A stretch of 64,000 bases of DNA from Halopenitus persicus. GTDB taxonomy: Archaea; Halobacteriota; Halobacteria; Halobacteriales; Haloferacaceae. The notes below the pieces were generated by a model. That model was not told the DNA's origin and did no database searches. It saw only the letters and a program-made list of their open reading frames with translations. The position numbers and the translations under genes are program-made. Within the stretch, counting starts at the first letter, position 1; every line of letters begins with the position of its first letter. The stretch spans positions 186,001 to 250,000 of the forward strand of contig NZ_FNPC01000003.1 in the NCBI RefSeq assembly GCF_900107205.1. Reading direction: 5' to 3'. This document shows positions 1 to 9,094 of this stretch, piece by piece.

Positions 1-1
1 G

Positions 2-1909
2 CGGCTCGGGAGGGCACTCCGCGGCTTCTTCCATCCCGACGCCGACTACGACATCCTGTGGGATCTGCAGCACGTCCCCGAGCTTCGGTCGCTGCTTGAC
101 AGCATCACTGACGCCGAGCGACGCGAGCTCGCCGAGCGCATCCTCGATCGGTTCGAGAACCGGGTGGACCCGGGCTTCGACTCGCTCCGTGCGCAGGTGA
201 TCCACAACGACCTCACGCTCGACAACGTCCTTCTGGACGACGCCGATCGCGTCAGCGGCATCGTGGACTTCGGCGACCTCACCCACACGGCCCTCGTGAG
301 CGACCTGGTGATGGCGGTCGCGAGCGTGATGTACCGCCGTGACGACCCGATCGAGGCGGCCCGGGAAGTGATCCGCGGGTACGTCGGCGTCACGCCGCTC
401 GAGGACGAGGAGGCGGAATTGCTGGCGGATCTCGTCGCGGCACGGCACCTCACCTGGGGCGTCACCGTCGCGTGGCGGCTCGAGGAGCACCCCGAGAAGA
501 CGGACGCCCACAGCGTCGACGGCGTCGACGACGGATGGGACCTCCTGCGGTCGCTCGATGAACGGGGGCTGGACGCCGTCAATCGCCGGCTCCGAACCGC
601 CGCAAAATCCGGACTCGCCCCGTATTCCCGACGGAACACGTCGGAGTTACTGTCTCGACGACGGGACGTGCTCGGATCGTCGCCGCTCTCGTATGACGAT
701 CCCGTTCACTTCGTCGACGGCGATGGGGTGTGGTTGTCCGACCCGGCCGGGCGACGCTACCTCGACGCGTACAACAACGTTCCCGTCGTCGGTCACGCGA
801 ACCCGGCCGTGGCGAACGCCATCGCGGGACAGGCACACACGCTCGCCACCAACACGCGGTACCTCCACGAAGCGCCGGTGGAGCTGGCCGAACGGATCCT
901 GGCGACGATGCCCGACGAGCTGGACCGCGTCCTGTTCGTCAACTCCGGCAGCGAGGCGACCGACACAGCGTGGCGACTGGCCACGGCCGCGACCGGAAAC
1001 GAGGGCGCGGTCGTCTCGGAGCACGCGTATCACGGGATCACGGAGGCGACGACCGCACAGTCCCCGACGATCTGGCCCGAGGGGATGGATCCGGACCACG
1101 TCGAGACCGTCGCGCCCCCGATCGACGATGCGCACCACGGGGACCGAACGGCCGCGGATCCGGTCCAGGGGATGACCGAATCACTGGCGGCCCTCGAGGA
1201 ACGGGGGACTGACGCCGCGGCGTGGACGTTCGATCCGCTGTTCACGAGCGACGGGATCTACCCGCCCGACGTGGAGCGACTGACGTCGATGGTCGATCGC
1301 GTTCGCGAGGCGGGGGGACTCGTCATCGCGGACGAGGTGCAGTCCGGGTTCGGCCGCTCCGGGGAGTCCCTCTGGGGCTTCCGGAACGCGGACATCATCC
1401 CCGACGTCGTCACGCTCGGCAAACCGATGGGCAACGGGCATCCCGTCGCCGCCGTCGTGACGCGGTCGGAGATCGCCTCGACCCTGTACGACCGGACCGG
1501 CTTTTTCAGCACGTTCGGCGGGAACCCCGTCTCCTGTGCGGCCGCGCTGGCGGTGCTGGACGAGATCGAGGAGAACGACCTGCTGGATCACGTCGTCGAC
1601 GTCGGCGCCTACCTGGAGGACGGGCTCGCGGAACTGGCTGCGGAACACGACCTCATCGGTGACGTTCGTCGGAGCGGACTGATGATCGGCGTGGAGCTCG
1701 TTCGGGATCGCGGGACGTGGGAGCCGGCGACGAGCGAGACGACCGCCGTCGTCAACGGACTCCGGAAGCGCCGCGTGCTCATCGGGTCGACCGGCGCGGA
1801 CGGGAACGTGTTGAAGATCCGGCCGCCGTTGGTGTTCGAACGGACCCACGCGGATCGTCTCGTGACGGCGTTGGACGACGTCCTCTCGGATCTCACGCGT
1901 CACGGCTGA
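2..1909 (+). CDS. APH-type kinase / AGXT2L-type PLP-enzyme fusion (5' end outside window)
   Basis: The reading frame is open from the first base, so the gene begins upstream. The visible N-terminal part is the C-lobe of an aminoglycoside-phosphotransferase-fold kinase, with the catalytic loop HNDLTLDN (visible residues about 68-75) and the metal-binding VDFGD. It continues into a complete class III aminotransferase-fold domain with NSGSEA, the DEVQSGFGR segment and the PLP lysine in GKPMGNGHP (visible residue about 474). The strings [23 protein letters not shown] and NVLKIRPP are typical of the AGXT2L branch (ethanolamine-phosphate and phosphohydroxylysine phospho-lyases). In animals a separate APH-fold kinase makes phosphohydroxylysine for such a lyase. 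Inference: one polypeptide phosphorylates a hydroxy-amine and eliminates phosphate and ammonia to give an aldehyde. An ordinary omega-aminotransferase remains possible. It converges on a Pot-type importer. Confidence 0.85.
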   Translation, partial: RLGRALRGFFHPDADYDILWDLQHVPELRSLLDSITDAERRELAERILDRFENRVDPGFDSLRAQVIHNDLTLDNVLLDDADRVSGIVDFGDLTHTALVSDLVMAVASVMYRRDDPIEAAREVIRGYVGVTPLEDEEAELLADLVAARHLTWGVTVAWRLEEHPEKTDAHSVDGVDDGWDLLRSLDERGLDAVNRRLRTAAKSGLAPYSRRNTSELLSRRRDVLGSSPLSYDDPVHFVDGDGVWLSDPAGRRYLDAYNNVPVVGHANPAVANAIAGQAHTLATNTRYLHEAPVELAERILATMPDELDRVLFVNSGSEATDTAWRLATAATGNEGAVVSEHAYHGITEATTAQSPTIWPEGMDPDHVETVAPPIDDAHHGDRTAADPVQGMTESLAALEERGTDAAAWTFDPLFTSDGIYPPDVERLTSMVDRVREAGGLVIADEVQSGFGRSGESLWGFRNADIIPDVVTLGKPMGNGHPVAAVVTRSEIASTLYDRTGFFSTFGGNPVSCAAALAVLDEIEENDLLDHVVDVGAYLEDGLAELAAEHDLIGDVRRSGLMIGVELVRDRGTWEPATSETTAVVNGLRKRRVLIGSTGADGNVLKIRPPLVFERTHADRLVTALDDVLSDLTRHG

Positions 1910-2094
1910 AAGCGTCGGTTCGAGCGAGCGATTCAAAAGATCGACTTGAGCGGGCGGTTTTCGCGATCGGTTCGACCGCGCCAGCCGGCGTGTACGTGTG
2001 GGGAGACGATGTGTGAGCAGGTCGCGTCAGGCGACGTGTGGAACAAACGTCGACCGCGTCGTCGAAACGAACGGCGTTGGAAACGAGGGCGATC

Positions 2095-2940
2095 CTATCG
2101 CTGGCGGAGCAGTTCGCTGATCACGATGAGCGAGATGCTGAACAGCAGGACCATCGCGCTGATCGCGTTGATCACGGGGTCGGTTCCGTGCTGGACCTTC
2201 GACCAGATGTAGATCGGGAGCGTGTTCTCCACGCCGCTCGTAAAGAAGGCGATCAGGAAGTCGTCGAACGAGAGCGTGAACGCGAACAGCGCGCCGCTGA
2301 TGATCCCGGGCATCAGGATGGGCAGGGTGACCCGGCGGTAGGTCTGCCACTTGCTCGCGCCCAGGTCGCGGGCGGCCTCCTCGAGCTCGGGATCGAACCC
2401 GCGCAGACGCGCGCTCACGGTGATGAGCACGAACGGAGTCACGAAGACGAGCTGGCCGAGCATCACGGTGCGCAGGGACGTGTTGAACCCGATCATATTG
2501 AACCAGAGCAGCAACGCGATCCCGAGGATGAGTCCGGGGATCGTCATCGGCGCGATGACGAGCGCGCGGAACAGTCCCTTCCGGCGGAAGCTCCCGCGGA
2601 CCAAGGCGATCGCCCCGAGCGTGCCGAGGATCGTCGCGCCGGTGGTGACGAACGCGCCCACGTAGAGGCTGTTGAGCGTGGACTGGATGAGCCGGTCGTC
2701 GTTGACCATCTGGACGTACCACTGCATCGTGAACCCGTCCCAGGGGAACCCGGAGAAGGTCCCCTGCTCGAAGGAGAAGAGGATCAGGACGGCGATCGGC
2801 GCGTACAGGAACCCGAAGACGAGGATCGCCCAGACGGGCATCCAGTATCCACTGACGGCGTTCAACACCGTATTCATCGGCGACTGGCCCGCGGACTCCT
2901 CGGCGGCGCTCCCGTCGGAAGTGGCGGCGTCGACGCTCAT
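2095..2940 (-). CDS. Pot-type ABC importer permease (PotC-like)
   Basis: Integral membrane subunit (281 aa) of a spermidine/putrescine-type ABC importer. About six hydrophobic segments are visible, and the ATPase-contacting EAA loop reads EEAARDLGASKWQTYRRV around residues 160-180. The start at 2940 (MSVDAATSDG) was chosen because it lies 2 bp after the stop of the upstream permease; an in-frame ATG at 2985 would overlap that gene by 43 bp. It is the distal gene of a two-gene minus-strand operon. The hydrophilic N-terminus of about 25 residues is unconserved-looking. Substrate cannot be read from the sequence; this subfamily also carries amino acids and iron complexes. Confidence 0.88.
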   Translation of the reverse strand: MSVDAATSDGSAAEESAGQSPMNTVLNAVSGYWMPVWAILVFGFLYAPIAVLILFSFEQGTFSGFPWDGFTMQWYVQMVNDDRLIQSTLNSLYVGAFVTTGATILGTLGAIALVRGSFRRKGLFRALVIAPMTIPGLILGIALLLWFNMIGFNTSLRTVMLGQLVFVTPFVLITVSARLRGFDPELEEAARDLGASKWQTYRRVTLPILMPGIISGALFAFTLSFDDFLIAFFTSGVENTLPIYIWSKVQHGTDPVINAISAMVLLFSISLIVISELLRQR

Positions 2941-2942
2941 CG

Positions 2943-3839
2943 TTAGAACATCTCCTCTATGTCGGTGTAGCCCATCAGACTCCACAGCACGCCGCCGACG
3001 ATCAACATCAGAACGCTGCCGAGGGCGGCCCCCAGCGGCCAGTCGCTACCGATGCCGAAGGCGTACGCGATGCGGGTCCCGACGAACAGCTCGCCGCCGC
3101 CGATCATCGCGGGCACGATGTAGGCGCCCATGCTGAAGATGAACACGAAGATGATTCCGCCGACCAACCCGGGGATCGAAAGGGGGAGAACGATCCGCTT
3201 GAACACCTCGCGTCGGCTCGCCCCCAGGTCGTAGGCGGCCTCGATCAGCGACTCGTCGAGCTTCTCGAGGCTCGTGTACAGCGGGAGGATCATGAAGGGC
3301 AACCAGAGGTAGGTCAATCCGAGCCAGATCGAGAACTTGGTGTTCAGGAGCCAGCCGATCGGCTCGGAGATGAGCCCGAGGGAGACCAACAGCCCGTTGA
3401 GCACGCCCTCCGTGCCGAGGATGATCTGCCAGCCGTACACGCGCACGATGTAGTTCGTCCAGAAGGGAATCATCACGAGCACGAGCAGGACGTTCTTGTA
3501 CTTCCCGCCGAACCGGGCGATGTAGTAGGCGAACGGGTAGGCGACGACGACCGCCGTCGTGGTCGTCACCAGCGCGATCAGCGTCGTGTTGATGAACGCC
3601 ACCCGGTTGGCCGCCCTCGTGTACACCGCGGTGTAGTTACTGAGGGTGAAATCCAGCGTTACCGCGAGGCTTTCCATCCCGGTCGTGGCGATGTAGAACA
3701 TGATCGCCACGGGAGCCAGGAAGAACAAAACCTCGAGAAGGAGGATGGGCCCGCCGGTCACGAGGAAGCTGTTCGACTCGCGGACGCGATCGAGTATGGT
3801 TCGAAGTATGGTATCTGTTCTACTGTGAGTCTCCACCAT
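2943..3839 (-). CDS. Pot-type ABC importer permease (PotB-like)
   Basis: A 298-aa membrane subunit pairing with the downstream permease. Six predicted membrane helices follow an N-terminal cytoplasmic stretch, and the EAA motif EAAYDLGASRREVFKRI sits near residue 200. It is the first gene of the minus-strand operon; a TATA-like element about 27-34 bp upstream of the ATG suggests a nearly leaderless transcript. The binding protein and ATPase are transcribed divergently from the other side of a 240-bp spacer, so the complete importer is split over two opposing transcripts. Confidence 0.88.
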   Translation of the reverse strand: MVETHSRTDTILRTILDRVRESNSFLVTGGPILLLEVLFFLAPVAIMFYIATTGMESLAVTLDFTLSNYTAVYTRAANRVAFINTTLIALVTTTTAVVVAYPFAYYIARFGGKYKNVLLVLVMIPFWTNYIVRVYGWQIILGTEGVLNGLLVSLGLISEPIGWLLNTKFSIWLGLTYLWLPFMILPLYTSLEKLDESLIEAAYDLGASRREVFKRIVLPLSIPGLVGGIIFVFIFSMGAYIVPAMIGGGELFVGTRIAYAFGIGSDWPLGAALGSVLMLIVGGVLWSLMGYTDIEEMF

Positions 3840-3864
3840 ACTCCCTGTTGATCGAACTCAGTCC

Positions 3865-3873
3865 AATATATCT
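3865..3873 (-). promoter_or_regulatory. TATA-like box for the permease operon
   Basis: The minus strand reads GGAAGATATATTGG here, about 27-34 bp before the ATG at 3839, the usual place for an archaeal TATA box giving a leaderless message. The divergent box for the binding-protein gene is about 170 bp away in the same spacer. Confidence 0.5.
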
Positions 3874-4041
3874 TCCGATCGCGAAAGCGATATCGCGGGC
3901 GGAACGTTCACGAAACCGGCCCCCCACGCAGGAATCGAGGCGCGTCGAACCGCCATCCGTATCGAACTAAAATCCAAGAATGAACCGGTGAGTTGGACTC
4001 GATGGAAGAAAACCCACTCATTGATGAACTATTAGGAAAGA

Positions 4042-4049
4042 TTTATATA
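4042..4049 (+). promoter_or_regulatory. TATA box for binding-protein/ATPase operon
   Basis: TTTATATA preceded by a purine-rich BRE-like GGAAAGA lies 32-39 bp upstream of the ATG at 4081. Transcription would start near 4071, leaving a leader of about 10 nt. This is one of the clearest archaeal promoters in the window. Confidence 0.6.
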
Positions 4050-4080
4050 CGAGAGCACGACATGCTACTATAGACTCACG

Positions 4081-5250
4081 ATGACTTCCCACACACCCGA
4101 ATCGAGCGACACGTCCGAACGACCGATGGATGCGTCCGGCCGATCGATGGCCTCACGGCGTCGGTTCATCCAGGCGACGGGCGCGGTCGGCACCGCGGCG
4201 GTGGCCGGCTGTCTCGGCGGCGGCACGACCGAACTGAACGTCCTCACCTGGGAGGGATACGGAACGGACGCGATCGTTGATACGTTCGAATCCGAGCACG
4301 ACGCGACGGTCAACATCAGTCTCCTTTCGAGCGACCCCGAGGGGTTGAACATCCTCGAGAGCGGCGGGACGGAGGATTACGACCTGCTCACGCTCAACAA
4401 CACGTGGGCGGCGCGCCACGCGGAGGCGGGGACGATCGAGCCGCTGTCGCCGGACGACTTCCCGGCGATGGAGAACTTCCTGAGCGAGTTCCAGTGGCCG
4501 TTCAGCTCCTTCGAGTACGACGACGAGATGTACGCGCTGCCCACGCGGTGGGGCTGGGACACGCTGACGGTCAACACGAACCAGGTCGAGGAGGGCCATT
4601 ACGACTCCTACGAGGTGCTCTGGACGGGCGGTCCCGACGGACAGTACACCGACCGGATGGGGATTATGGACTGGCCGACCTGGAACATCCCGAAGATCGC
4701 CCAGACGCTCGGCTACCCGCCGTTCGAGCAGACCGACGAGCAGCTGGACGACGTCTTCGACCACCTGGTGCAGATGTTCGACCAGTTCACCGCGATCTAC
4801 AGCGGAACCAGCGCCATCCGCCAGGCGTTCCTCCAGGAGGACATCGTCATCTCCCCGGTCGGCAACTTCACGATGTCGGAGCTGCGCGCGGAGGGCAACG
4901 ACTGGGTCAACGTCGTGCTGCCCGAGCAGGGCGGCATGCAGTGGACCGAGGGAATGTGTCTGGTGAAGGACCCGAGCGACCGCGAGCTCGCGATCGAGTT
5001 CATGAACACCGTCATTTCGCCGGAGGGCCAGCGCAGCATCGCCTGGGAGCCCGCGGCGAAGAGCCCGCCGGTCAACACGGAGTCGTTCGACCTCTTCAGC
5101 GCCGACGAACAGGAGGCGCTGATGTTCACCGAGGAGGGCTTCAGCGCGGCCGAGGAGATCGCCAACCGGACCACGCCCTACGAGTTCTCCCCCATGACCG
5201 ACCAGTGGACGGATATGTGGGAGGAAGCGAAGGCCGAAAGCAGCATCTAA
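4081..5250 (+). CDS. Pot-type extracellular solute-binding lipoprotein (PotD-like)
   Basis: A 389-aa predicted secreted receptor for the importer. The N-terminus carries a twin-arginine signal (SRRRFIQATGAVG, residues about 23-36) followed by the lipobox AVAGC, so it should be Tat-exported folded and anchored by lipid at the cysteine. The mature part begins ELNVLTWEGYGTDAIVDTFE, typical of PotD/PotF-like periplasmic-binding proteins. ATGs at 4126 and 4147 are alternative starts; the TATA box at 4042 favours 4081. The ATPase gene follows 50 bp later, and the permeases lie divergently upstream. The ligand is unknown; acidic aromatic pocket residues cannot be assigned by eye. Confidence 0.9.
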   Translation: MTSHTPESSDTSERPMDASGRSMASRRRFIQATGAVGTAAVAGCLGGGTTELNVLTWEGYGTDAIVDTFESEHDATVNISLLSSDPEGLNILESGGTEDYDLLTLNNTWAARHAEAGTIEPLSPDDFPAMENFLSEFQWPFSSFEYDDEMYALPTRWGWDTLTVNTNQVEEGHYDSYEVLWTGGPDGQYTDRMGIMDWPTWNIPKIAQTLGYPPFEQTDEQLDDVFDHLVQMFDQFTAIYSGTSAIRQAFLQEDIVISPVGNFTMSELRAEGNDWVNVVLPEQGGMQWTEGMCLVKDPSDRELAIEFMNTVISPEGQRSIAWEPAAKSPPVNTESFDLFSADEQEALMFTEEGFSAAEEIANRTTPYEFSPMTDQWTDMWEEAKAESSI

Positions 5251-5301
5251 GCGCCCACGTCAGCCTTCAACACCCGGGTGTTCATTACCCGGGAGTTCAT
5301 T

Positions 5302-6477
5302 ATGAGCACCAAAATGGATACACACGACCCCGAGGAATCGGCCGACACGGACCACGACGAGGCGACGGACGGGACGGCCCCGGCCACGGACGGCGCCGCG
5401 GCGACGTCGACGCGCGGTGCCGTACAGCTGGATGAGCTCAGAAAGGAGTTCGACGACGTCGTCGCGGTCGACGGCGTGAACCTCGAGATCGAGGCCGGCG
5501 AGTTCCTCACCCTGCTTGGCCCGTCCGGCTGCGGGAAGTCGACGACGCTGCGAATGATAAGCGGGCTGGAGACGCCGACCGACGGGACGGTGTCGATAAG
5601 CGGCGAGGACGTCACGAACCTGCCCGCCAACGCGCGCAACACCAGTATGGTGTTCCAGGAGTGGGCGCTGTTCCCGCACATGACCGTCGAGGAGAACATC
5701 TCCTTCGGCCTCGAGATGGACGGCGTTCCCGAGGGCGAGCGCGAGGAGCGCGTCACGGAGGCGCTGGAGATGGTCGAGCTGCCGGGCTATCACGAGCGCC
5801 CGGCGACCGAACTGTCCGGCGGCCAGAAACAGCGCGTCGCGATGGCGCGCGCGATCGTCCGCGAGCCGGACGTTCTCCTGCTCGACGAGCCGCTCGCGAG
5901 CCTCGACCGGAAGCTCCGCCAGCACATGCAGGTCGAGCTCAAGGAGATCCAGGAGCAGCTGGGGATCACGTTCATCTACGTGACCCACGACCAGGAGGAG
6001 GCGCTGACGATGTCCGACCGGATCGCCGTGATGAACGACGGACGGATCGAGCAGGTCGGCCCGACCGACTCGCTGTACAAGTCGCCGGAGACGCAGTTCG
6101 TCGCCACGTTCATCGGCGAGACGAACCTGTTCGAGGGGACGATCGACGGCGACGGCGCCACCCTCGAGACCGACGACGGACCGGACGTCGCCATCGGCGA
6201 GTATCCCGACCACGCGGGCCGATCCGTCGGGGTCTCGGTCCGGCCCGAGGAGGTCGTTCTCACGCCGCCCGGCGAGAGCCGCGGCTACGCCAACGAGTGG
6301 GCCGGCACCGTCACCGACGCCATTTATAAGGGGTCGCTGAAGGTGTACCAGGTCGACGTCGACGGCCACGCCTTCCAGGTCGAACGGCAGGTCAACGAGG
6401 AGGTCGACGAGTTCGAGGCCGGCGACGACGTCACGGTGAGCTTCCCGGTCGGCGCCTGCGAAGTCATCCTCGAATGA
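5302..6477 (+). CDS. Pot-type ABC importer ATPase (PotA-like)
   Basis: Cytoplasmic ATPase of the importer (391 aa). Walker A GPSGCGKST, signature LSGGQKQR, Walker B VLLLDEPLASLD and switch histidine in THDQEEAL are all present, followed by a C-terminal TOBE-type domain (from about residue 280) typical of PotA/UgpC. An upstream in-frame ATG at 5278 would add MFITREFI; the start at 5302 (MSTKMDTHD) is preferred because the first 40 residues are already a variable acidic extension. It follows the binding-protein gene closely, presumably as one transcript. A hairpin 8 bp after the stop may end it. Confidence 0.9.
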   Translation: MSTKMDTHDPEESADTDHDEATDGTAPATDGAAATSTRGAVQLDELRKEFDDVVAVDGVNLEIEAGEFLTLLGPSGCGKSTTLRMISGLETPTDGTVSISGEDVTNLPANARNTSMVFQEWALFPHMTVEENISFGLEMDGVPEGEREERVTEALEMVELPGYHERPATELSGGQKQRVAMARAIVREPDVLLLDEPLASLDRKLRQHMQVELKEIQEQLGITFIYVTHDQEEALTMSDRIAVMNDGRIEQVGPTDSLYKSPETQFVATFIGETNLFEGTIDGDGATLETDDGPDVAIGEYPDHAGRSVGVSVRPEEVVLTPPGESRGYANEWAGTVTDAIYKGSLKVYQVDVDGHAFQVERQVNEEVDEFEAGDDVTVSFPVGACEVILE

Positions 6478-6484
6478 CGTCCTC

Positions 6485-6502
6485 CCCGGCGTGAACGCCG
6501 GG
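6485..6502. repeat. Perfect 7-bp hairpin between convergent genes
   Basis: CCCGGCG-TGAA-CGCCGGG forms a perfect stem with a 4-nt loop in the 39-bp gap between the ATPase stop and the convergent amidohydrolase stop. No T-run follows on the plus strand. The motif resembles the subterminal hairpin that flanks haloarchaeal IS200/IS605 (TnpB) elements, so it may be a solo element end, or simply a bidirectional terminator. Confidence 0.45.
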
Positions 6503-6516
6503 ACTCTCTCGCTGTT

Positions 6517-7383
6517 TTAGGACCGTGGTTTCGGATCGACGTCGAAGAAGTCGACCGCATTACGGCGTAAGACGCGCTCGTGGCTTCGTGGGAACGCCGC
6601 TCGCGTGTCGTCGATCAGCTCGGCGACCGGTAGTGAACGCGGGTACGTTGGGTAGTCGGTTCCGAACATGATTCGATCCGTGTAGTCGCGAAGCCGATCC
6701 ATCGGCAGTTCTCCCTCGCGGACGCCGATCAGATCGTGCACCCGGTCCCCGACCGCGACGGCGGTATCGAACATCACGTTCTCGTACCGGTCCGCGAGGT
6801 CGAGGAAGGCGTCGGTTTCGAACAGCCCCAGATGGGGCACACAGAGGCGAAGGGAGGGGAACCGCTCGAGAACGTCCGCCGTCGCGGCCGGTCCCACGAG
6901 GTCGGAATCACGATAGAACGGATGCGAGGAGGCGTGGATAACGACGGGGAGTTCGCGTTCAACCGCCAGTTCGCATACCGGATCGAGTCGTCGGTCCGAC
7001 GGGGGGAACTCCTGGACGGGGCAGTGGAGTTTCACCCCGGTGAGACCGGCGTTCAATCCGTCCCGAACCACGGACTCGGGGTCGTCATCGGCCGCATGGA
7101 CGGTGGCGAGTCCGACGACGTGGTCGAGCGGCTCGATCCGTTCGGCAACCAGCCGGTTCATTGAACGCGCAACGCCGGGTTCGTGTGCGTATGGAAAGCA
7201 GACGGCTCCGGCAAACGCGTCCACGTAGTCACGGATCTCCTCACCCGTCACGTCCGGGACCGACCACCCGACTTCCCGTTGAAACCACTCGTGGACGGCC
7301 GAAAGGACGCGATCGGGAAGCAGATGAACGTGTGCATCCACGACCGGAGAGACGTCTTGTGGTGGGTGATCGGATGACTGCAT
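6517..7383 (-). CDS. Metal-dependent amidohydrolase (amidohydrolase 2 / TIM-barrel)
   Basis: A 288-aa TIM-barrel hydrolase of the ACMSD/amidohydrolase-2 group. The metal ligand series is visible: DAHVHL (residues about 16-21), VKLH, VIHASSH, CVPHLGL and the catalytic aspartate in FGTDYP near residue 250. Such enzymes hydrolyse or decarboxylate ring or lactone-type substrates; no substrate can be named here. It is transcribed alone on the minus strand, with a TTAAA element about 30 bp upstream of the ATG. Its place between a Pot-type importer and a sodium symporter suggests a catabolic role. Confidence 0.8.
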   Translation of the reverse strand: MQSSDHPPQDVSPVVDAHVHLLPDRVLSAVHEWFQREVGWSVPDVTGEEIRDYVDAFAGAVCFPYAHEPGVARSMNRLVAERIEPLDHVVGLATVHAADDDPESVVRDGLNAGLTGVKLHCPVQEFPPSDRRLDPVCELAVERELPVVIHASSHPFYRDSDLVGPAATADVLERFPSLRLCVPHLGLFETDAFLDLADRYENVMFDTAVAVGDRVHDLIGVREGELPMDRLRDYTDRIMFGTDYPTYPRSLPVAELIDDTRAAFPRSHERVLRRNAVDFFDVDPKPRS

Positions 7384-7456
7384 CGCTTCGTCGTAGAATC
7401 GGTGGCGTCGTTTAAGATCCTTTCCGTTGATCGATCTGCGTCGTCGACGTCGGCGC

Positions 7457-7490
7457 CCGGAGTCGACGCCGATGTCCGGAGTCGACGCCG
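7457..7490. repeat. 19-bp spacer tandem duplication
   Basis: CCGGAGTCGACGCCG occurs at 7457-7471 and 7476-7490, and a third partial copy starts at 7495, with a 19-bp period. It lies in the 160-bp spacer between the amidohydrolase and symporter genes. Confidence 0.7.
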
Positions 7491-7546
7491 CGGTCCGGAG
7501 CCGAGTCCGGGTCCCGGAAGCCGACGTCAGTGATTGGGAGCCGGAC

Positions 7547-9094
7547 TCAGTCGTCCTCCCCCGGCGCGATCGGGTCGTACCGGTCGAGGACCTCCTGCCG
7601 GCTCTCGAGGTCGAGGGATTCGCCGTCGTATTCGGCCACCTCGGCGAACAGTTCGTCGACGTACTCCACGTCGCTGCCGACGTACGCGCCGATCACGTAG
7701 ACGGCGACGTTCAGCGGCAGGCCGATGATCGCGCCGGTGAAGCCGGCCAGTTCGGCGATCGGGCCGCCGACGCTGGGCGCGAGCAGGAAGTTGATGCCGT
7801 AGGTGGTGGTGAGTCCGACCACGATCCCGGCCAGCGCGGCGGTCGCGTTCCCGCGCTTCCAGACGAGTCCGAGCGCGATCGGCGGGAACAGGTGGACGAT
7901 CCCCTCGTAGGTCCAGATGGCGATCCGGGCCAAAAGCGGGAGGTCGAGCGTCGCCAGGTAGTAGGCCGCGAGAACCCAGGCGACGATGACGACTCGGGAG
8001 ATGTTGACGGCCTTCCCCGTCGAGATGTCGGGTTTGAGCTCCTTGACGATGTTCCAGGAGGTGACCACGCCGAGGGTGGCGAGCTGGGAGTCGATGCTCG
8101 ACATCCCGGCGGCCAGCACGATGACGCCGACGCCGGCCAAAAGCAGGGGCCCGCCGGCCGCCTCCGCCATCACGAAGAACGCGCTCTGGCCGGCCTCCGC
8201 GGCCTCGGGGACGAGCCCGACGCCCAACCCGAGCACGAGAACCATGAAGGAGGTGATGGTGACGAGGATGGGTGCGCCGACCGCGACCTTCTTGACCTCC
8301 GTGACGTCCTTCGCGAGGAAGATCCGGTTGAAGATCTCGAGCCAGGCGTACCCGCCGATCGTCCCGGTGAGGATGATCGACGCCCAGTAGCCCGTCGATC
8401 CCTGCACGGTGAGCAGTTCGGGCTGTTGGGTGGCGACCTGGTCGAGCAGGGGTCCGAAGCCGCCGAAGAGGTTGGTCGAGATCCACGCCAGCGCGATGAA
8501 GACGATCACCGTCGAGATGATCCCCTGCACGAAGTCGGTGACGACGACGCTGCGCATCCCGGAGAACACGATGTATCCGAGGACGACGGCGGTGATGATC
8601 CCCATCCCGACGTCGAACGGGACGGTGCCGTTCGTCGCCTCGTACATCAACATCCCGAAGGTCTTGATCGACAGGACCTGCCAGGGCGCGCCGATGACGA
8701 TCGCGCCGATCGCGACGAGGACCGCCAGCGTCGGCGAGTCGAACCGGAGCCGGATGAAATCCGGCATATTGTAGAGGTCGTGGAGTTTTCCCCACTTCCA
8801 GATCCGGGGCGCGATCGCGTAGTAGACCACCAGCCCGGCGATCGTGTACAGGACGATGTAGAAGGCGATGGCGCCGCTCGTGCCCGCCATCGCGAACCAG
8901 CTCGTGTAGAAGCTCGCGATGATCCACGTCGCGAGGACGGTGAACAGCATCATCCACCACGGATACGAGCGCCCGGCGACCGCGTACTCCTCCATCGTCT
9001 GGTCCCGAAGCCGGCCGTACACGAGCACGACCGCCGCCAGGAGCGCCAGATACGCGAACAGCAGGACCGCCGGGAGGACGTCCGAGATCGCCAT
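7547..9094 (-). CDS. Sodium:solute symporter (SSS family)
   Basis: A 515-aa polytopic membrane protein with about 13 hydrophobic segments, beginning at residue 5. Regions such as WMMLFTVLATWIIASFYTSW and FVQGIISTVIVF match the SSS core, and the C-terminal 40 residues are an acidic cytoplasmic tail. It probably takes up a small organic anion or amino compound with sodium. Its ATG overlaps the stop of the preceding small membrane gene (TAATG), so the two are translationally coupled, as is usual for DUF3311/SSS pairs. Substrate unknown. Confidence 0.88.
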   Translation of the reverse strand: MAISDVLPAVLLFAYLALLAAVVLVYGRLRDQTMEEYAVAGRSYPWWMMLFTVLATWIIASFYTSWFAMAGTSGAIAFYIVLYTIAGLVVYYAIAPRIWKWGKLHDLYNMPDFIRLRFDSPTLAVLVAIGAIVIGAPWQVLSIKTFGMLMYEATNGTVPFDVGMGIITAVVLGYIVFSGMRSVVVTDFVQGIISTVIVFIALAWISTNLFGGFGPLLDQVATQQPELLTVQGSTGYWASIILTGTIGGYAWLEIFNRIFLAKDVTEVKKVAVGAPILVTITSFMVLVLGLGVGLVPEAAEAGQSAFFVMAEAAGGPLLLAGVGVIVLAAGMSSIDSQLATLGVVTSWNIVKELKPDISTGKAVNISRVVIVAWVLAAYYLATLDLPLLARIAIWTYEGIVHLFPPIALGLVWKRGNATAALAGIVVGLTTTYGINFLLAPSVGGPIAELAGFTGAIIGLPLNVAVYVIGAYVGSDVEYVDELFAEVAEYDGESLDLESRQEVLDRYDPIAPGEDD

